Source: Anaerolineales bacterium (lineage in GTDB: Bacteria > Chloroflexota > Anaerolineae > 4572-78 > J111). From it: DNA of 64,000 nt. This document shows, piece after piece, positions 15,657 through 24,213 of this stretch; position 1 is the stretch's first letter, and each line of letters begins with the position of its first letter. The stretch lies in contig JABTUK010000002.1 in the NCBI GenBank assembly GCA_015075405.1, forward strand, positions 1,116,001 through 1,180,000, read 5' to 3'. The position numbers and the translations under genes are program-made. The notes beneath the pieces were generated by a model. That model saw only the letters and a program-made list of their open reading frames with translations. It was not told where the DNA came from and searched no databases.

Positions 15657-18263
15657 AGTATCCATTAAAATTTCAAGGTAATCTCCCCCCTCCACCAAAT
15701 TAAGACGAATGCCGGTATCAGGCTGATAGAGTCCAATGCGCAGCGAGTAATTCCCCACCGGGCGATCCGGCGAGAGGGTCAGGGTAACGGTCTCGACGAC
15801 AACTTCGCCGGGCTGCCAGAGAGAGGTGGGATACTGGCCTCGGTCGGGGGCGGAGTCGTTTTGGCCGTAAATTTGTCCATCCGGGCCGATCAACTGAACA
15901 AAGCGGGTCAGGTTTGCGGGGTCAGTCAATGCCTGCCAATAGAGCGTTAATTGAAGATTAGCCGCTTCGGAGGGAGATTGGCGGTCGGCGGCCTGCCCTG
16001 AGCCTGTCGAATGGGTCGGCGGTCGGCGGTCAGAAATTTCGGGTGTGCTGTAACCCAATAATTTGATCTGGTTAGCGAAGTTGGCCTGGAGTGGGTGGGG
16101 CGGGTTAGGCAGGGTAAATTGGCGCGAGACGGGTCCGCCCTCCGGCATGCCCCAAACGTGTTCAATCCGGGCCAGTTCGACCAGGGTGCCGTCGGCGGGG
16201 AGACGAACAGCGAAATCAGGAAGTTGGCTAAAACTGGGCCGGTAGCGGCGGCTGATGTCCCAGGGGTCGCTGCCGTTGACCAATCCCAGGGCCAGCCGGT
16301 AGGCGGTGGTGTCGCGGGTGTACCAGGGCAAGGTGTTGAAACGAACACGCACGGTTTGACCGACAGGCCACTCCACCGGCGGAAACCAGACCAGAATGGG
16401 TTGAAGGTCGGTGGTTGCGCCTACCGGCTGTCCTTCGGCGTCGAGCAGGTAGAGCACCGGTCGTAGTTCCGGCAAGGCGGCCAACGATTGCAGCGGTTCC
16501 AAGTCAACGCTGACCTGCACCTCTTCCTGCCGGTTGAAATGGAGGGAATAACCGTTCAGGCGAATCACCTGGCCAAAGTCAACGGTGAGAGGGACCTGGG
16601 GGTTGGGGGTTGGAGATTGGAGATTAGAGATTGGAGAGTGGGGGTTGGGGGTCGAGGAATTAGATTCTCCGGTCTCCGGTCTCCGGTCTCCGGTCAAGGG
16701 TTGTAAGCGCAGGATACCATCCTCAGCGGAAATAATTTGATAATTCCCGCTTTCGAGCAGGGTTTGGCGCAAAAATTGATGCAATCCGCCGATATTCTCA
16801 AAGGCGGTCACGTCGAGCAAAATCTCCTCGACTTTGACAGGCGCGGAAAAGTGAGGATCGGTGAAGTAGGCAAAATCGCTGTAGAGGATGGAGCGATGGG
16901 TCAGATGGGGGGCCAGGTTAGATTGGGTAAACAGCGGCGCATCGGGGGGCAGGGCAGACAACAAGGCAGCCAACCGTTGGTGATGCGCCGTAACTTCGGG
17001 CCAGACAAAAGGTCGAGCCAGGGGGGTGAAACCTCGATAGTAGTGGTAGATGATGGAGAAGACGAGAAACAAAGAGAAGAGAAGAATGGCGAATGAGCGA
17101 ATGGCGAAAAATTGTTCGCCCATTCGCCATTCGCCTATTCGCCCATTCGCCCATTCATTAACCCGCCGGGTGCCGTAGATGGCCGAAATAAACAGAAACG
17201 GGGCCAGAGGTGCGCCATAGTGAAAATCTTCCAGTCGCCAGGTAAAGGGGTTGTCGCTGAGCAGGTTGACGGCCAGGGGGGGCAGCATGGGTAACAAGGT
17301 CAGTGGGCTAAAAAGGGCCAGGAAAGCGGTGGGGAAAAAGAGTTGGGTTAGATAACCGGGTAAGTCGGCTTTGCGCCAGAGATGCTCGAAAACCAGGGCC
17401 GGTTGGGTGAGAAGTGTTGCCAGCATTTCAGAAGGGCTATCGCCCAGCCAGGCGTAGCGGTCGAGTTGGATGTTGCCGCCGGCGGCAAAGCGGGGCTGGA
17501 TGAGGAAAAAGGCAACAACAAACCAGGCGGCGCTCAGGCCGATGGTCAATGCGGCCAGCCGCCAGCGCCGTTGAGCCAGCCCGGCGTACAGCCCCAGCAT
17601 CGCCACCACCAGGGGTATATCCTCTTTGCAGGCCATACTCAAAAACGCAAAAATGAGAAAACGCCAATCTTTTTTTTGTTCGAGGGCTAAAAAAGCAAAC
17701 AGCAGAAATGTCGCCGACAGGGTTACGGCGTGGAAGTCGAACAGGACGGCGGATTCCAAGGTGGGGAGGAGAAGATAGGCCAGGGGGAAGATAGTGGATA
17801 GTGGATAGTGGATAGTGGATAGACGATCGTTGACCATTGACAATTGATACAGCGGCCATGCGCCCAAAGCGACAACGGTGGCTTGAATGATGAGCAGGGT
17901 TTCCGGGCCGACGAGGTTGAGCCAGTAGAGGGGGACCAGCAGCAGCAAAATCGGTTCGACATGCAGGGCCAGGCGGGATTGAATGGGGGTCATCAGGGTA
18001 AAATTGAGAAAGCGGCCCTGGGCGGTGTTCCAGAGGGCCTGGTCCACGTTGCCCAAATCCAGCCCGTTAGTTTGAAAAGCGCGGTGCTGCTGCACGGCCA
18101 AGACGCTGAAGAAGAGGGCGAAGGCCAGAATGAGCAGAAAGCAGACGGTAGACGGTAGACGGTAGACGGTAGACGGGGGGGGAGGGGAAAATGGCGAATT
18201 ATTCGTAGAGGGCCTTTGGCTCTGAATTGTGAATTGTGAATTGTGAATTGTGAATTGTCCCAA
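15651..18263 (-). CDS. DUF2079-like membrane protein with C-terminal beta modules
   Basis: An 870-residue polytopic membrane protein. Its early region (FQTNGLDLGNVDQALWNTAQG, then LHVEPILLLLVPLYW) is the DUF2079 signature, a GT-C-related family of unknown activity. A soluble part follows, ending in two beta modules shared with the neighbours (LLGYSTPE, LTLYWQAL, RPVGNYSLRIGLYQPD). The only in-frame start is a TTG within an ATTGTGA heptamer array, so the first 40 or so residues are repeat-encoded (HNSQFTIQSQ, STVYRLPST). The stop codon TAG lies in a MITE end. Several repeat tracts are read through (16596-16693, 17116-17155, 17789-17823). Likely part of the same surface-glycan locus. Confidence 0.78.
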   Translation of the reverse strand: MGQFTIHNSQFTIQSQRPSTNNSPFSPPPPSTVYRLPSTVCFLLILAFALFFSVLAVQQHRAFQTNGLDLGNVDQALWNTAQGRFLNFTLMTPIQSRLALHVEPILLLLVPLYWLNLVGPETLLIIQATVVALGAWPLYQLSMVNDRLSTIHYPLSTIFPLAYLLLPTLESAVLFDFHAVTLSATFLLFAFLALEQKKDWRFLIFAFLSMACKEDIPLVVAMLGLYAGLAQRRWRLAALTIGLSAAWFVVAFFLIQPRFAAGGNIQLDRYAWLGDSPSEMLATLLTQPALVFEHLWRKADLPGYLTQLFFPTAFLALFSPLTLLPMLPPLAVNLLSDNPFTWRLEDFHYGAPLAPFLFISAIYGTRRVNEWANGRIGEWRMGEQFFAIRSFAILLFSLFLVFSIIYHYYRGFTPLARPFVWPEVTAHHQRLAALLSALPPDAPLFTQSNLAPHLTHRSILYSDFAYFTDPHFSAPVKVEEILLDVTAFENIGGLHQFLRQTLLESGNYQIISAEDGILRLQPLTGDRRPETGESNSSTPNPHSPISNLQSPTPNPQVPLTVDFGQVIRLNGYSLHFNRQEEVQVSVDLEPLQSLAALPELRPVLYLLDAEGQPVGATTDLQPILVWFPPVEWPVGQTVRVRFNTLPWYTRDTTAYRLALGLVNGSDPWDISRRYRPSFSQLPDFAVRLPADGTLVELARIEHVWGMPEGGPVSRQFTLPNPPHPLQANFANQIKLLGYSTPEISDRRPPTHSTGSGQAADRQSPSEAANLQLTLYWQALTDPANLTRFVQLIGPDGQIYGQNDSAPDRGQYPTSLWQPGEVVVETVTLTLSPDRPVGNYSLRIGLYQPDTGIRLNLVEGGDYLEILMDTQ
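16596..16693. repeat. Heptamer arrays (GGGTTGG, GGAGATT, CCGGTCT) inside coding region
   Basis: Three different 7-bp units follow each other: GGGTTGG, GGAGATT/AGAGATT, then CCGGTCT. They are translated as an unstructured linker (NPHSPISNLQSPTPNPQ) in the DUF2079-like protein. Confidence 0.8.
17116..17155. repeat. Heptamer array (CATTCGC) inside coding region
   Basis: About five CATTCGC/CTATTCGC units are translated on the minus strand as NEWANGRIGEWRMG between two membrane helices of the DUF2079-like protein. Confidence 0.8.
17789..17823. repeat. Heptamer array (TGGATAG) inside coding region
   Basis: Five TGGATAG units inside the DUF2079-like gene, read on the minus strand as STIHYPLSTI. 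Confidence 0.8.
18143..18258. repeat. Heptamer arrays (GGTAGAC and ATTGTGA) at gene start
   Basis: GGTAGAC units at about 18143-18178 and ATTGTGA units at about 18222-18258 encode the N-terminal tail of the DUF2079-like protein. The ATTGTGA array lies directly at its only available start codon (TTG). Confidence 0.8.
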
Positions 18264-18576
18264 AGGGATACCCTTGCGGTATGAATTGTGGTTCTTCAGG
18301 ATTTCGTAGGGTTTGGGCCTGATACGTGATGCGTGATGATCCTAGTCACATATCACGCATCACGTTACCGCTGACCCCCTGAATTCCGAAAGAGCCTGAA
18401 TTGTCCATGAATTTTGGAGCAGGAGATTACAGAGTATCACCCCTTGATTATGAGGCAAAGTAAGGCTAGAAACATCGGCTGACCTGACATAATCCGGGTA
18501 GGAGAATCGCCACCGGGAGATAGAGGTTTGGCCTACTGTCCTCACTGTACCAAAGAAGTTGTCTGAGGAGAAAATA
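18264..18576. other. Gene-free spacer with shared palindromic repeat
   Basis: No gene is supported here. Positions 18293-18396 hold an element built around inverted GTGATGC heptamers and ending in CCCCCTGAATTCCGAAAGAGCC. A second copy is at 43308-43424. From 18397 to 18576 I recognise nothing. Confidence 0.7.
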
Positions 18577-21432
18577 TCACGGTAAGGTGATTTCGGCAAC
18601 TATGATAGCATCGCCAACGGGTTGAGCCTGCTCGTTGACCAGGGGCAGCCGCTGGCCGGTCAGCGGATCATACAAGCCGGCAATGAGATGGTACTTACCG
18701 GGAGGCGGCGGGGTAGAAAAGGTCAGCGTGTGGGCATCGGCGATGATTTCGCCGGGCAGCCAGCCGGTGGTGGGGCGCTGACCGCCCGCCGGAAAGCTGT
18801 CGGACTGGGCGAACAGGGTGTTATCGGACGTCAGGAGTTGGGCAAAAACTTTGTAACGGCTGGTGAGGGGTGCCTCGGTTTGCCAGTAGAGCTTAAGTTC
18901 GAGCGTCTGGGGGGTCAACTCTGCTTCGTAACCGACCAGGGTAATGCCCGGTTTGAGGTGGGCAGGAGCGGTGGGTAAACGGGCCGATACCGGCAGGTCG
19001 AATTGATGAGGGGGTGAGGTGACATCCACCCAGCCCAGCGAAAAGGCTTGGCCGGCCGGGTCGCTGCCGGTATGAAGCATGACCACCAGTTCATAGCGGC
19101 CTGCGGCCAGCGTAGCGGGCACGATGACTTCATGCTGGGAGCGTAATAAAGCATCCCGCCCCCACGCCTCAATGGGAAACGGCAAGGAGTCGAGCTGCTC
19201 GGCGCTGGCGTGATGACTCTGTCGCCATTCAAACATCACAAAGTTATTGGGCACAGCGGTGAAATCCCACAACGAGCCGGCTTCGCGCCAGGCCAGGTGG
19301 ATGGGCAATATATCGCCGGTAGTCGCGGCAGGCGGCGGAGCTTCGTAACCCACCAGGTGCGCATTGGGGGCCAGGGCGGTGTCGGTCTGGTGCGGCAGGT
19401 CGGGCGGAACCGAGAGCGATTGCCAGCCCAATTGAATTTCGCCCAGCAGCAACCCGCCGCCCCCGCCAAGAGGCTGGCCGGTGGCAGGCAAGGTCTGGCC
19501 GCTGGCCGAGTCGTACCAGCCGATTTCCAGCCGATAGGTTCCCGGCGGCGTACCGGGGGGAATGGGCAATTCCTGGTCATCCTCGATGAGCATATCTGGC
19601 TCTAAACGAGAAACAGGCCAGAGACCCATCACCGGGGGGCTGTCGGCCCTGGCCCAGATGCGGCCCTGGGCGTCAACCAGGCGCAGGTAGATATAGCGGT
19701 CGGCGGGCGGCGGCGACAGTACCCGCCAGTAATGCGTGACGACGAGAGGCTGTCCTGACAGGGGAGCCGGGGGCAGGTCATAGCCCAAGAGCCGGACTTC
19801 ACCGCCAAACTCGCCGCCAAGCGGGACTTGCGGGGCAGGGTCGGGCCGAAAGCCGATGACCGGGCCGGGGTAAACCCAGGCGTACTCAATGCCGGACAAA
19901 CGCACGGTATATTCGGGCTGGCGGCGGCGAAAATAGGCGACTACGTTGGGATTGGGCAGGTTGCGCTGCACCTGATTAATGTAGAAGACGGAGTGATTGG
20001 CGGTGAGTAGATTATCCACGCTGGTGGGCTGCACCTGTCCGTGATAATAAAGCGGAAAAAGCCACTCATACCAGGCCGCCACCACCCCGGGCGGCTGTTG
20101 ATTCAAGTAGCGACCCGCTTCGTCCAGGCCCTCGCCCCAGCCGACCAATAATGTGCGCGGCGCCCACAGCCAGCCCAGCAGCAGGGGGTTGTTGTAGGTG
20201 AAGTAGTAGGGATGGTAAAGGAGGGTGAATAGGAAGAGGGGGAGGAAGAGAAGGGGCGTGAAGGAGGCGTGAAGCGTAACTGTTCGCCCATTCGCCATTC
20301 GCCATTCGCTGACTCGCTGCCTGATTGATTGGCTGAATTGGACCAGAGCCAGACCGGCTAAAAGGTAAAAGGTAGGGAAGGCCGGCAGGAGGTAGCGGAT
20401 AGATTTTTTGGAGGCAAGGGTCATGAGCAGAAGGTAGGTGAGGGCGAAGAGCCAGAGAGGGAGGACGGGAGGCGTGAAGCGTGAGGCGTGAGGCGTGAGG
20501 CGTGAGATATAAATCGAGATAAGCTGCCACAGGCTCAAACTCAGGCCGAGTAGCAACCAGGGAGTAGCTTTGAGGATAAAAGCTACCGGGTAAAAAAACG
20601 GGCCGGGGTCTTGCACAAAGCGACCGAGCCAGAACATGCCATAGTTGCCCGTCCCGGCTTCCTGGTCGGTCAGGAGTTTGCCAAAGGTCAGGCCGAGCGC
20701 GCCGGCCGGGTCAACCCACATGGCCGGCCAAAGGACAAAGAAGAGGACTGAGGCAACAAGCGTGATAATGAGAAGACCGGCCAATTTTTGGAAGACCACT
20801 TGACACCTGACACCTGACACCTGACACCTGACACCTGACACGTTTTGGGTTATTATCCAGCCAATAAGCAGCGCGACCAGCATTGGGCCAAGCAAAAGGG
20901 CGGTGGATTTAGTCAGCAAGGCCAGGCCGCTGAACAGGCCGGCCAGGAGCAACCACTGCCGTCGAGGGCTGTCGAGCCAGAGCAGGTAAGCCAGGCTGGT
21001 CAGGGTCATGAACAAGGCCAGAGGCGTTTCGATGTGCAGGAGGCGGCTGTAGGCCAGCGTGTAGGGGTCGAGCGCCAACAAACCAACGCCCAGCAGCGCC
21101 GGCCAGCGCCCCAGGAGCGGACGAGCCAGCCGGTAAAGCAGGAGCAGTAACAAAGCGTTAACCAGCACGGTGACAACGCGCCCGGCCACGTAAGCGCCGA
21201 GGTCGCTGTGAGCCAATCCGGCCACCGGGGCGGTCCACCAGGCCAGGGTGACGCCGGGGTAGCCGATGCCCAGCGTCCGGCTAAAATCGCCGCTGCTGAG
21301 ACCGGCGGCAAACTGCCGGGCGTGGTCCAGAAAAAGCGACTCGTCGGCGGTCAGAAAAACGTCGAGGGCGAGCAGGCGGGGGACCAACGCCACCAACAGC
21401 AGCCACATTTCAGCCCTTTTTAAGAAACGCAT
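18577..21432 (-). CDS. GT39-like membrane glycosyltransferase with three beta modules
   Basis: 951 residues from the ATG at 21432; an upstream TTG at 21456 lies in a GGAGATT array and is less likely. FLTADESLFLDHARQF provides the acidic DE of the catalytic loop, and IGYPGVTLAWW follows, as in the 10331-13399 paralogue. The post-membrane domain carries YINQVQRNLPN and SGIEYAWVYPGP, then three beta modules (final one: TLVGYEAEL, LKLYWQTEAP, PPGKYHLIAGLYD). Repeats are read through at 20281-20312, 20465-20506 and 20799-20841. Shared architecture suggests the two long proteins use the same donor or act on related acceptors. Confidence 0.84.
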   Translation of the reverse strand: MRFLKRAEMWLLLVALVPRLLALDVFLTADESLFLDHARQFAAGLSSGDFSRTLGIGYPGVTLAWWTAPVAGLAHSDLGAYVAGRVVTVLVNALLLLLLYRLARPLLGRWPALLGVGLLALDPYTLAYSRLLHIETPLALFMTLTSLAYLLWLDSPRRQWLLLAGLFSGLALLTKSTALLLGPMLVALLIGWIITQNVSGVRCQVSGVRCQVVFQKLAGLLIITLVASVLFFVLWPAMWVDPAGALGLTFGKLLTDQEAGTGNYGMFWLGRFVQDPGPFFYPVAFILKATPWLLLGLSLSLWQLISIYISRLTPHASRFTPPVLPLWLFALTYLLLMTLASKKSIRYLLPAFPTFYLLAGLALVQFSQSIRQRVSEWRMANGRTVTLHASFTPLLFLPLFLFTLLYHPYYFTYNNPLLLGWLWAPRTLLVGWGEGLDEAGRYLNQQPPGVVAAWYEWLFPLYYHGQVQPTSVDNLLTANHSVFYINQVQRNLPNPNVVAYFRRRQPEYTVRLSGIEYAWVYPGPVIGFRPDPAPQVPLGGEFGGEVRLLGYDLPPAPLSGQPLVVTHYWRVLSPPPADRYIYLRLVDAQGRIWARADSPPVMGLWPVSRLEPDMLIEDDQELPIPPGTPPGTYRLEIGWYDSASGQTLPATGQPLGGGGGLLLGEIQLGWQSLSVPPDLPHQTDTALAPNAHLVGYEAPPPAATTGDILPIHLAWREAGSLWDFTAVPNNFVMFEWRQSHHASAEQLDSLPFPIEAWGRDALLRSQHEVIVPATLAAGRYELVVMLHTGSDPAGQAFSLGWVDVTSPPHQFDLPVSARLPTAPAHLKPGITLVGYEAELTPQTLELKLYWQTEAPLTSRYKVFAQLLTSDNTLFAQSDSFPAGGQRPTTGWLPGEIIADAHTLTFSTPPPPGKYHLIAGLYDPLTGQRLPLVNEQAQPVGDAIIVAEITLP
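20465..20506. repeat. Heptamer array (GCGTGAG) inside coding region
   Basis: Five to six GCGTGAG/GCGTGAA units in the 951-residue glycosyltransferase are read as SRLTPHASRFTP. The same unit recurs at 55499-55530 and 56870-56897. Confidence 0.8.
20799..20841. repeat. Heptamer array (ACACCTG) inside coding region
   Basis: About six ACACCTG units are translated on the minus strand as VSGVRCQVSGVRCQV, a seven-residue periodic peptide. Three heptamers (21 bp) equal seven codons. Confidence 0.85.
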
Positions 21433-21459
21433 CAGCAGAGATTGTTTAATCTCCAATCT

Positions 21460-23553
21460 CTAATCTCCAATCTCCTCACCTAGCGCCACCTGCCCTAACC
21501 GAACTGCATTTTCACCACTTGAATCCTGCTGCACCGGCAGGCGCTCGCCGGTTTCCAGCCGGTAGAGACCCACCCAAAGCTCATAACTGCCGGGAGGCAG
21601 AGCAGCGGGGAGGGCAAGCTGGCTGCTTTCGCGAATGGTTTCGCCGACAGGCCAAAGCGGGGTCGGATAAAGGTTATCGAGCGGGCGGTGGTCGGCCTGG
21701 GCGACGGTGCCGCCATCCGCCTGGCGGAGATGGACAAAAACCGTGTATTCATAGGGGAGCGGAGCCAGGGCTTGCCAGTAGAGGGTCAGGCGCAAGGACT
21801 CGCCGGGCGCAGGCTGGAGCGGCTCAACCGTGTAGCCCATCAGGCGGACCTGGTTATCAAAGTTTGCCTCCACCGGGTTGGCGGGGTCGAGGGCCAACGG
21901 CTGCGGTTTGGCTTGGGAGCGCAGAATAAAAATGCCCTGCGTTTCGCTCTCGTACCGGGTTTGGGCCAAAAGCTGCTGCTGAAAAGGCAAATCGTAATAT
22001 TCACGCTGCAAACCCCAGCGCTCCAGCACCAACCAAACCTTGTGCTTGGACAGAGTCTCGCTCAGTTCGGCTTCGGTGCGAATGGCGGGGGAGCCGAGCC
22101 AGCGGTCCACGGCCCGGCCGTTGACCGTCAAGAGGCGGTAATCGTAGCCCCCACGCCGCTGGACCGCGTAAAAATCGTTACGTCCCAAATAAAAAGCAGC
22201 GGCGGCGGGTGTGCCGGTCAGGATGGTATCGCCGTCCTGCCAGTGAGCCTGGACATAAGCAAAAGCGGAGTCATAATCATCGCCGGTGTTGGTCAAGAGC
22301 GCCCGCACCGCCGGTTGAGTCGCCATCAGGATGAGGCCGGAGACCAGCAGGGGGAAGATGGTAGATAGAAGATAGTAGATAGAGGATAGAGGTTTGACGG
22401 CTAATTGCTGACCCCCAACCCCTGACCCCTGACCCCCGATCATTGCCATTCCCTGCGCACCGAGCAGCAACAACACCGGCAGCAGCATGAACAGGTACTT
22501 GTCGTCGCGTCGGTCGGGGGAGACAAAGAGGATCATTTCGAGGGTGGTGGTCAGGAGGATGAGGGAGAGGAAGAGGGCAGAGGAGGAAGCGAGGAGGCGA
22601 GGAGGCGAGGAGGCGGTGAAAGAATTTATGAGGCTGGTAATCAGGGCGATGAGGGCAAAAGGGGCAAAGATGAGGGCAGGTAGAGTCAGATAGAAGGGAG
22701 CAATGGCCTGCCAGCCGTCCACTGGGTTAAAAGATAAACTACTGTAAATGCTAAAGACTTGCCCCAAACCGGGCAGCGCCCCAGACGCATCCAGGGCTTC
22801 GATGCCCTTGGGCTGGCCGGCCCGCTTGACCAGGAAGGCGATGGCGAGGATGAGGATGAGCGCCGCAGCTTCGGTTAGTAGATGAGGCGAGGAGGCGAGG
22901 AGGCGAGGAGGCGAAACAACTTCTCGCGTCTTCGCCTCTTCGCCTCTTCGCCTCTCTCTCCACCAGACGGCAATCCCCGCCAACACCAGCGGCGGAGCCA
23001 GCGTGACCGCCACAAAGTGGGTCAAGGTTGCGCCCAGATAGGTCATCAGGGCGGCCCAGCGCAGCTTCGCCTTATTTTGAACAATACCTTCATAGGCCAG
23101 CCACAGGGTGGCTAAAACCAGCAGTTGCAGCAGGGCGTACATTCTGGCCCGGCTGCTCCATTCGATGGCGGCGGGAGCAATGGTCAGCCCGGTCAGGGCT
23201 ATCAACCCGACAGCCGGCGAAAACCAGCGCCGCCCCAGCCAAAAGATCAGGCCGAGAGTCAGCAGTCCAAACAGCAGGCTGGCGTAACGGGCCAGCCAGC
23301 GTATCGGCCCCAGCCAGGCTGTCAGGCTGCCCACGTAGGAGAACAGCAGGCCGTGATCGTAAAACAGGCCGGAAGGCATCACCGGCAGCCCTTTTTGACC
23401 GATCATTTTGACAGCCAGTAGGGTGACAAATTCATCCGGGTAAAGCTGCACCGTATGGATGAAGCGCAGGCGCAGCCACAGCCCTAAGCCCAGGAGCGCG
23501 ACAAACGCCAGAAAAATAATGATCCGGTTGGGGCGATTAAAATTAACTGACAC
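21460..23553 (-). CDS. GT39-like membrane glycosyltransferase, single beta module
   Basis: About 697 residues from the GTG at 23553. A TTG at 23613 is in frame, but a candidate -10 box at 23562-23567 lies inside that extension, so the shorter, near-leaderless start is preferred. VQLYPDEFVTLLAV supplies the acidic DE of the GT39 loop; about ten membrane helices follow, then a soluble domain (YDSAFAYVQAHWQDGD) and one beta module (LMGYTVEP, LTLYWQALAP, PPGSYELWVGLYRLE). Repeat-coded segments occur near 22350-22440, 22583-22615 and 22884-22960. Transferase activity is inferred from family resemblance only. Confidence 0.8.
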   Translation of the reverse strand: MSVNFNRPNRIIIFLAFVALLGLGLWLRLRFIHTVQLYPDEFVTLLAVKMIGQKGLPVMPSGLFYDHGLLFSYVGSLTAWLGPIRWLARYASLLFGLLTLGLIFWLGRRWFSPAVGLIALTGLTIAPAAIEWSSRARMYALLQLLVLATLWLAYEGIVQNKAKLRWAALMTYLGATLTHFVAVTLAPPLVLAGIAVWWRERRRGEEAKTREVVSPPRLLASSPHLLTEAAALILILAIAFLVKRAGQPKGIEALDASGALPGLGQVFSIYSSLSFNPVDGWQAIAPFYLTLPALIFAPFALIALITSLINSFTASSPPRLLASSSALFLSLILLTTTLEMILFVSPDRRDDKYLFMLLPVLLLLGAQGMAMIGGQGSGVGGQQLAVKPLSSIYYLLSTIFPLLVSGLILMATQPAVRALLTNTGDDYDSAFAYVQAHWQDGDTILTGTPAAAAFYLGRNDFYAVQRRGGYDYRLLTVNGRAVDRWLGSPAIRTEAELSETLSKHKVWLVLERWGLQREYYDLPFQQQLLAQTRYESETQGIFILRSQAKPQPLALDPANPVEANFDNQVRLMGYTVEPLQPAPGESLRLTLYWQALAPLPYEYTVFVHLRQADGGTVAQADHRPLDNLYPTPLWPVGETIRESSQLALPAALPPGSYELWVGLYRLETGERLPVQQDSSGENAVRLGQVALGEEIGD

Positions 23554-23561
23554 AGAGGCGC

Positions 23562-23591
23562 ATTGTACCAGAAATAACGCTTTCGCTCCAA
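23562..23591 (-). promoter_or_regulatory. Putative promoter for the minus-strand glycosyltransferase gene
   Basis: On the minus strand TTGGAG (23591-23586), an 18-bp spacer and TACAAT (23567-23562). The predicted transcript start falls at about 23555, next to the GTG at 23553, suggesting a leaderless message. Confidence 0.4.
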
Positions 23592-23619
23592 TCTCACCCA
23601 CTGCCTGACTCAAGGGTGA

Positions 23620-23648
23620 TTGTAAGCACCCTCAACCTATGCTATACT
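23620..23648 (+). promoter_or_regulatory. Putative promoter for the effector-associated-domain gene
   Basis: TTGTAA (23620-23625), 17-bp spacer, TATACT (23643-23648). The ATG at 23659 is about 4 bases after the predicted transcript start, so the leader would be very short. It diverges from the minus-strand promoter at 23562-23591. Confidence 0.45.
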
Positions 23649-23658
23649 GAACTCAGCT

Positions 23659-24213
23659 ATGACCGATCCAGAAACTTTCTACCAGCAAACTTATCAAAAC
23701 CTGCTGATCCTCAGAACGCGCGCCGCCAGCTACCGCAACCCCACCCGCATCCCCGCCGACCTGCTCGATCAGATCGAGCAGTATGAAAAGGCCCTTTTTC
23801 TAACCCGGCAGCGCCTCGACGGCTTCATGAGCGAAGGTGACTGGCGCAGAGCCGTGAAAGCTCTCTCCCTGGTTGCCGTCGAGCCTGCGGCTGAGGAACC
23901 TGCCAGCACGGGAATGGACCCCCTGACCGGAGAAACGCCGCCCGTCGAAGTCGAATATGACTTAGCCAGGATTCGTGACTTGTTGACCAAAGGCTTCAGC
24001 GATCTGGAACTGCGCAATTTCTCTTTCGATCAGCCCGAATTTCAGGAAGTTTATGACCAACTATCTCAAAACACCGGCAAAGAGGAAATTGTCACTTTGA
24101 TCATCGAGCACGCCGACCAGCACCTTCTGTTTGAACTCCTCCTGGCCTGGGCCAAAGAACGCAACCCGTCGCGGTATAAGCGGCACCAGCCTTATATTTT
24201 AGCGCCAAAATAA
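23659..24213 (+). CDS. Protein with C-terminal effector-associated (death-like) domain
   Basis: 184 residues. The N-terminal half (1-85) is helical and poorly characterised, with an acidic Pro/Glu-rich linker at about 78-98. The C-terminal part (about 99-184; IRDLLTKGFSDLELRNF, FQEVYDQLSQNTGKEEIV, LLLAWAKERNPSRY) matches the small helical effector-associated/death-like domains common in Chloroflexota and cyanobacteria. There they act as homotypic adaptors in multi-component signalling or conflict systems. No partner (protease, NTPase, TIR or GUN4 protein) with the same domain is visible nearby, so a partner elsewhere is expected. The exact subfamily number is not assigned. Confidence 0.7.
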   Translation: MTDPETFYQQTYQNLLILRTRAASYRNPTRIPADLLDQIEQYEKALFLTRQRLDGFMSEGDWRRAVKALSLVAVEPAAEEPASTGMDPLTGETPPVEVEYDLARIRDLLTKGFSDLELRNFSFDQPEFQEVYDQLSQNTGKEEIVTLIIEHADQHLLFELLLAWAKERNPSRYKRHQPYILAPK

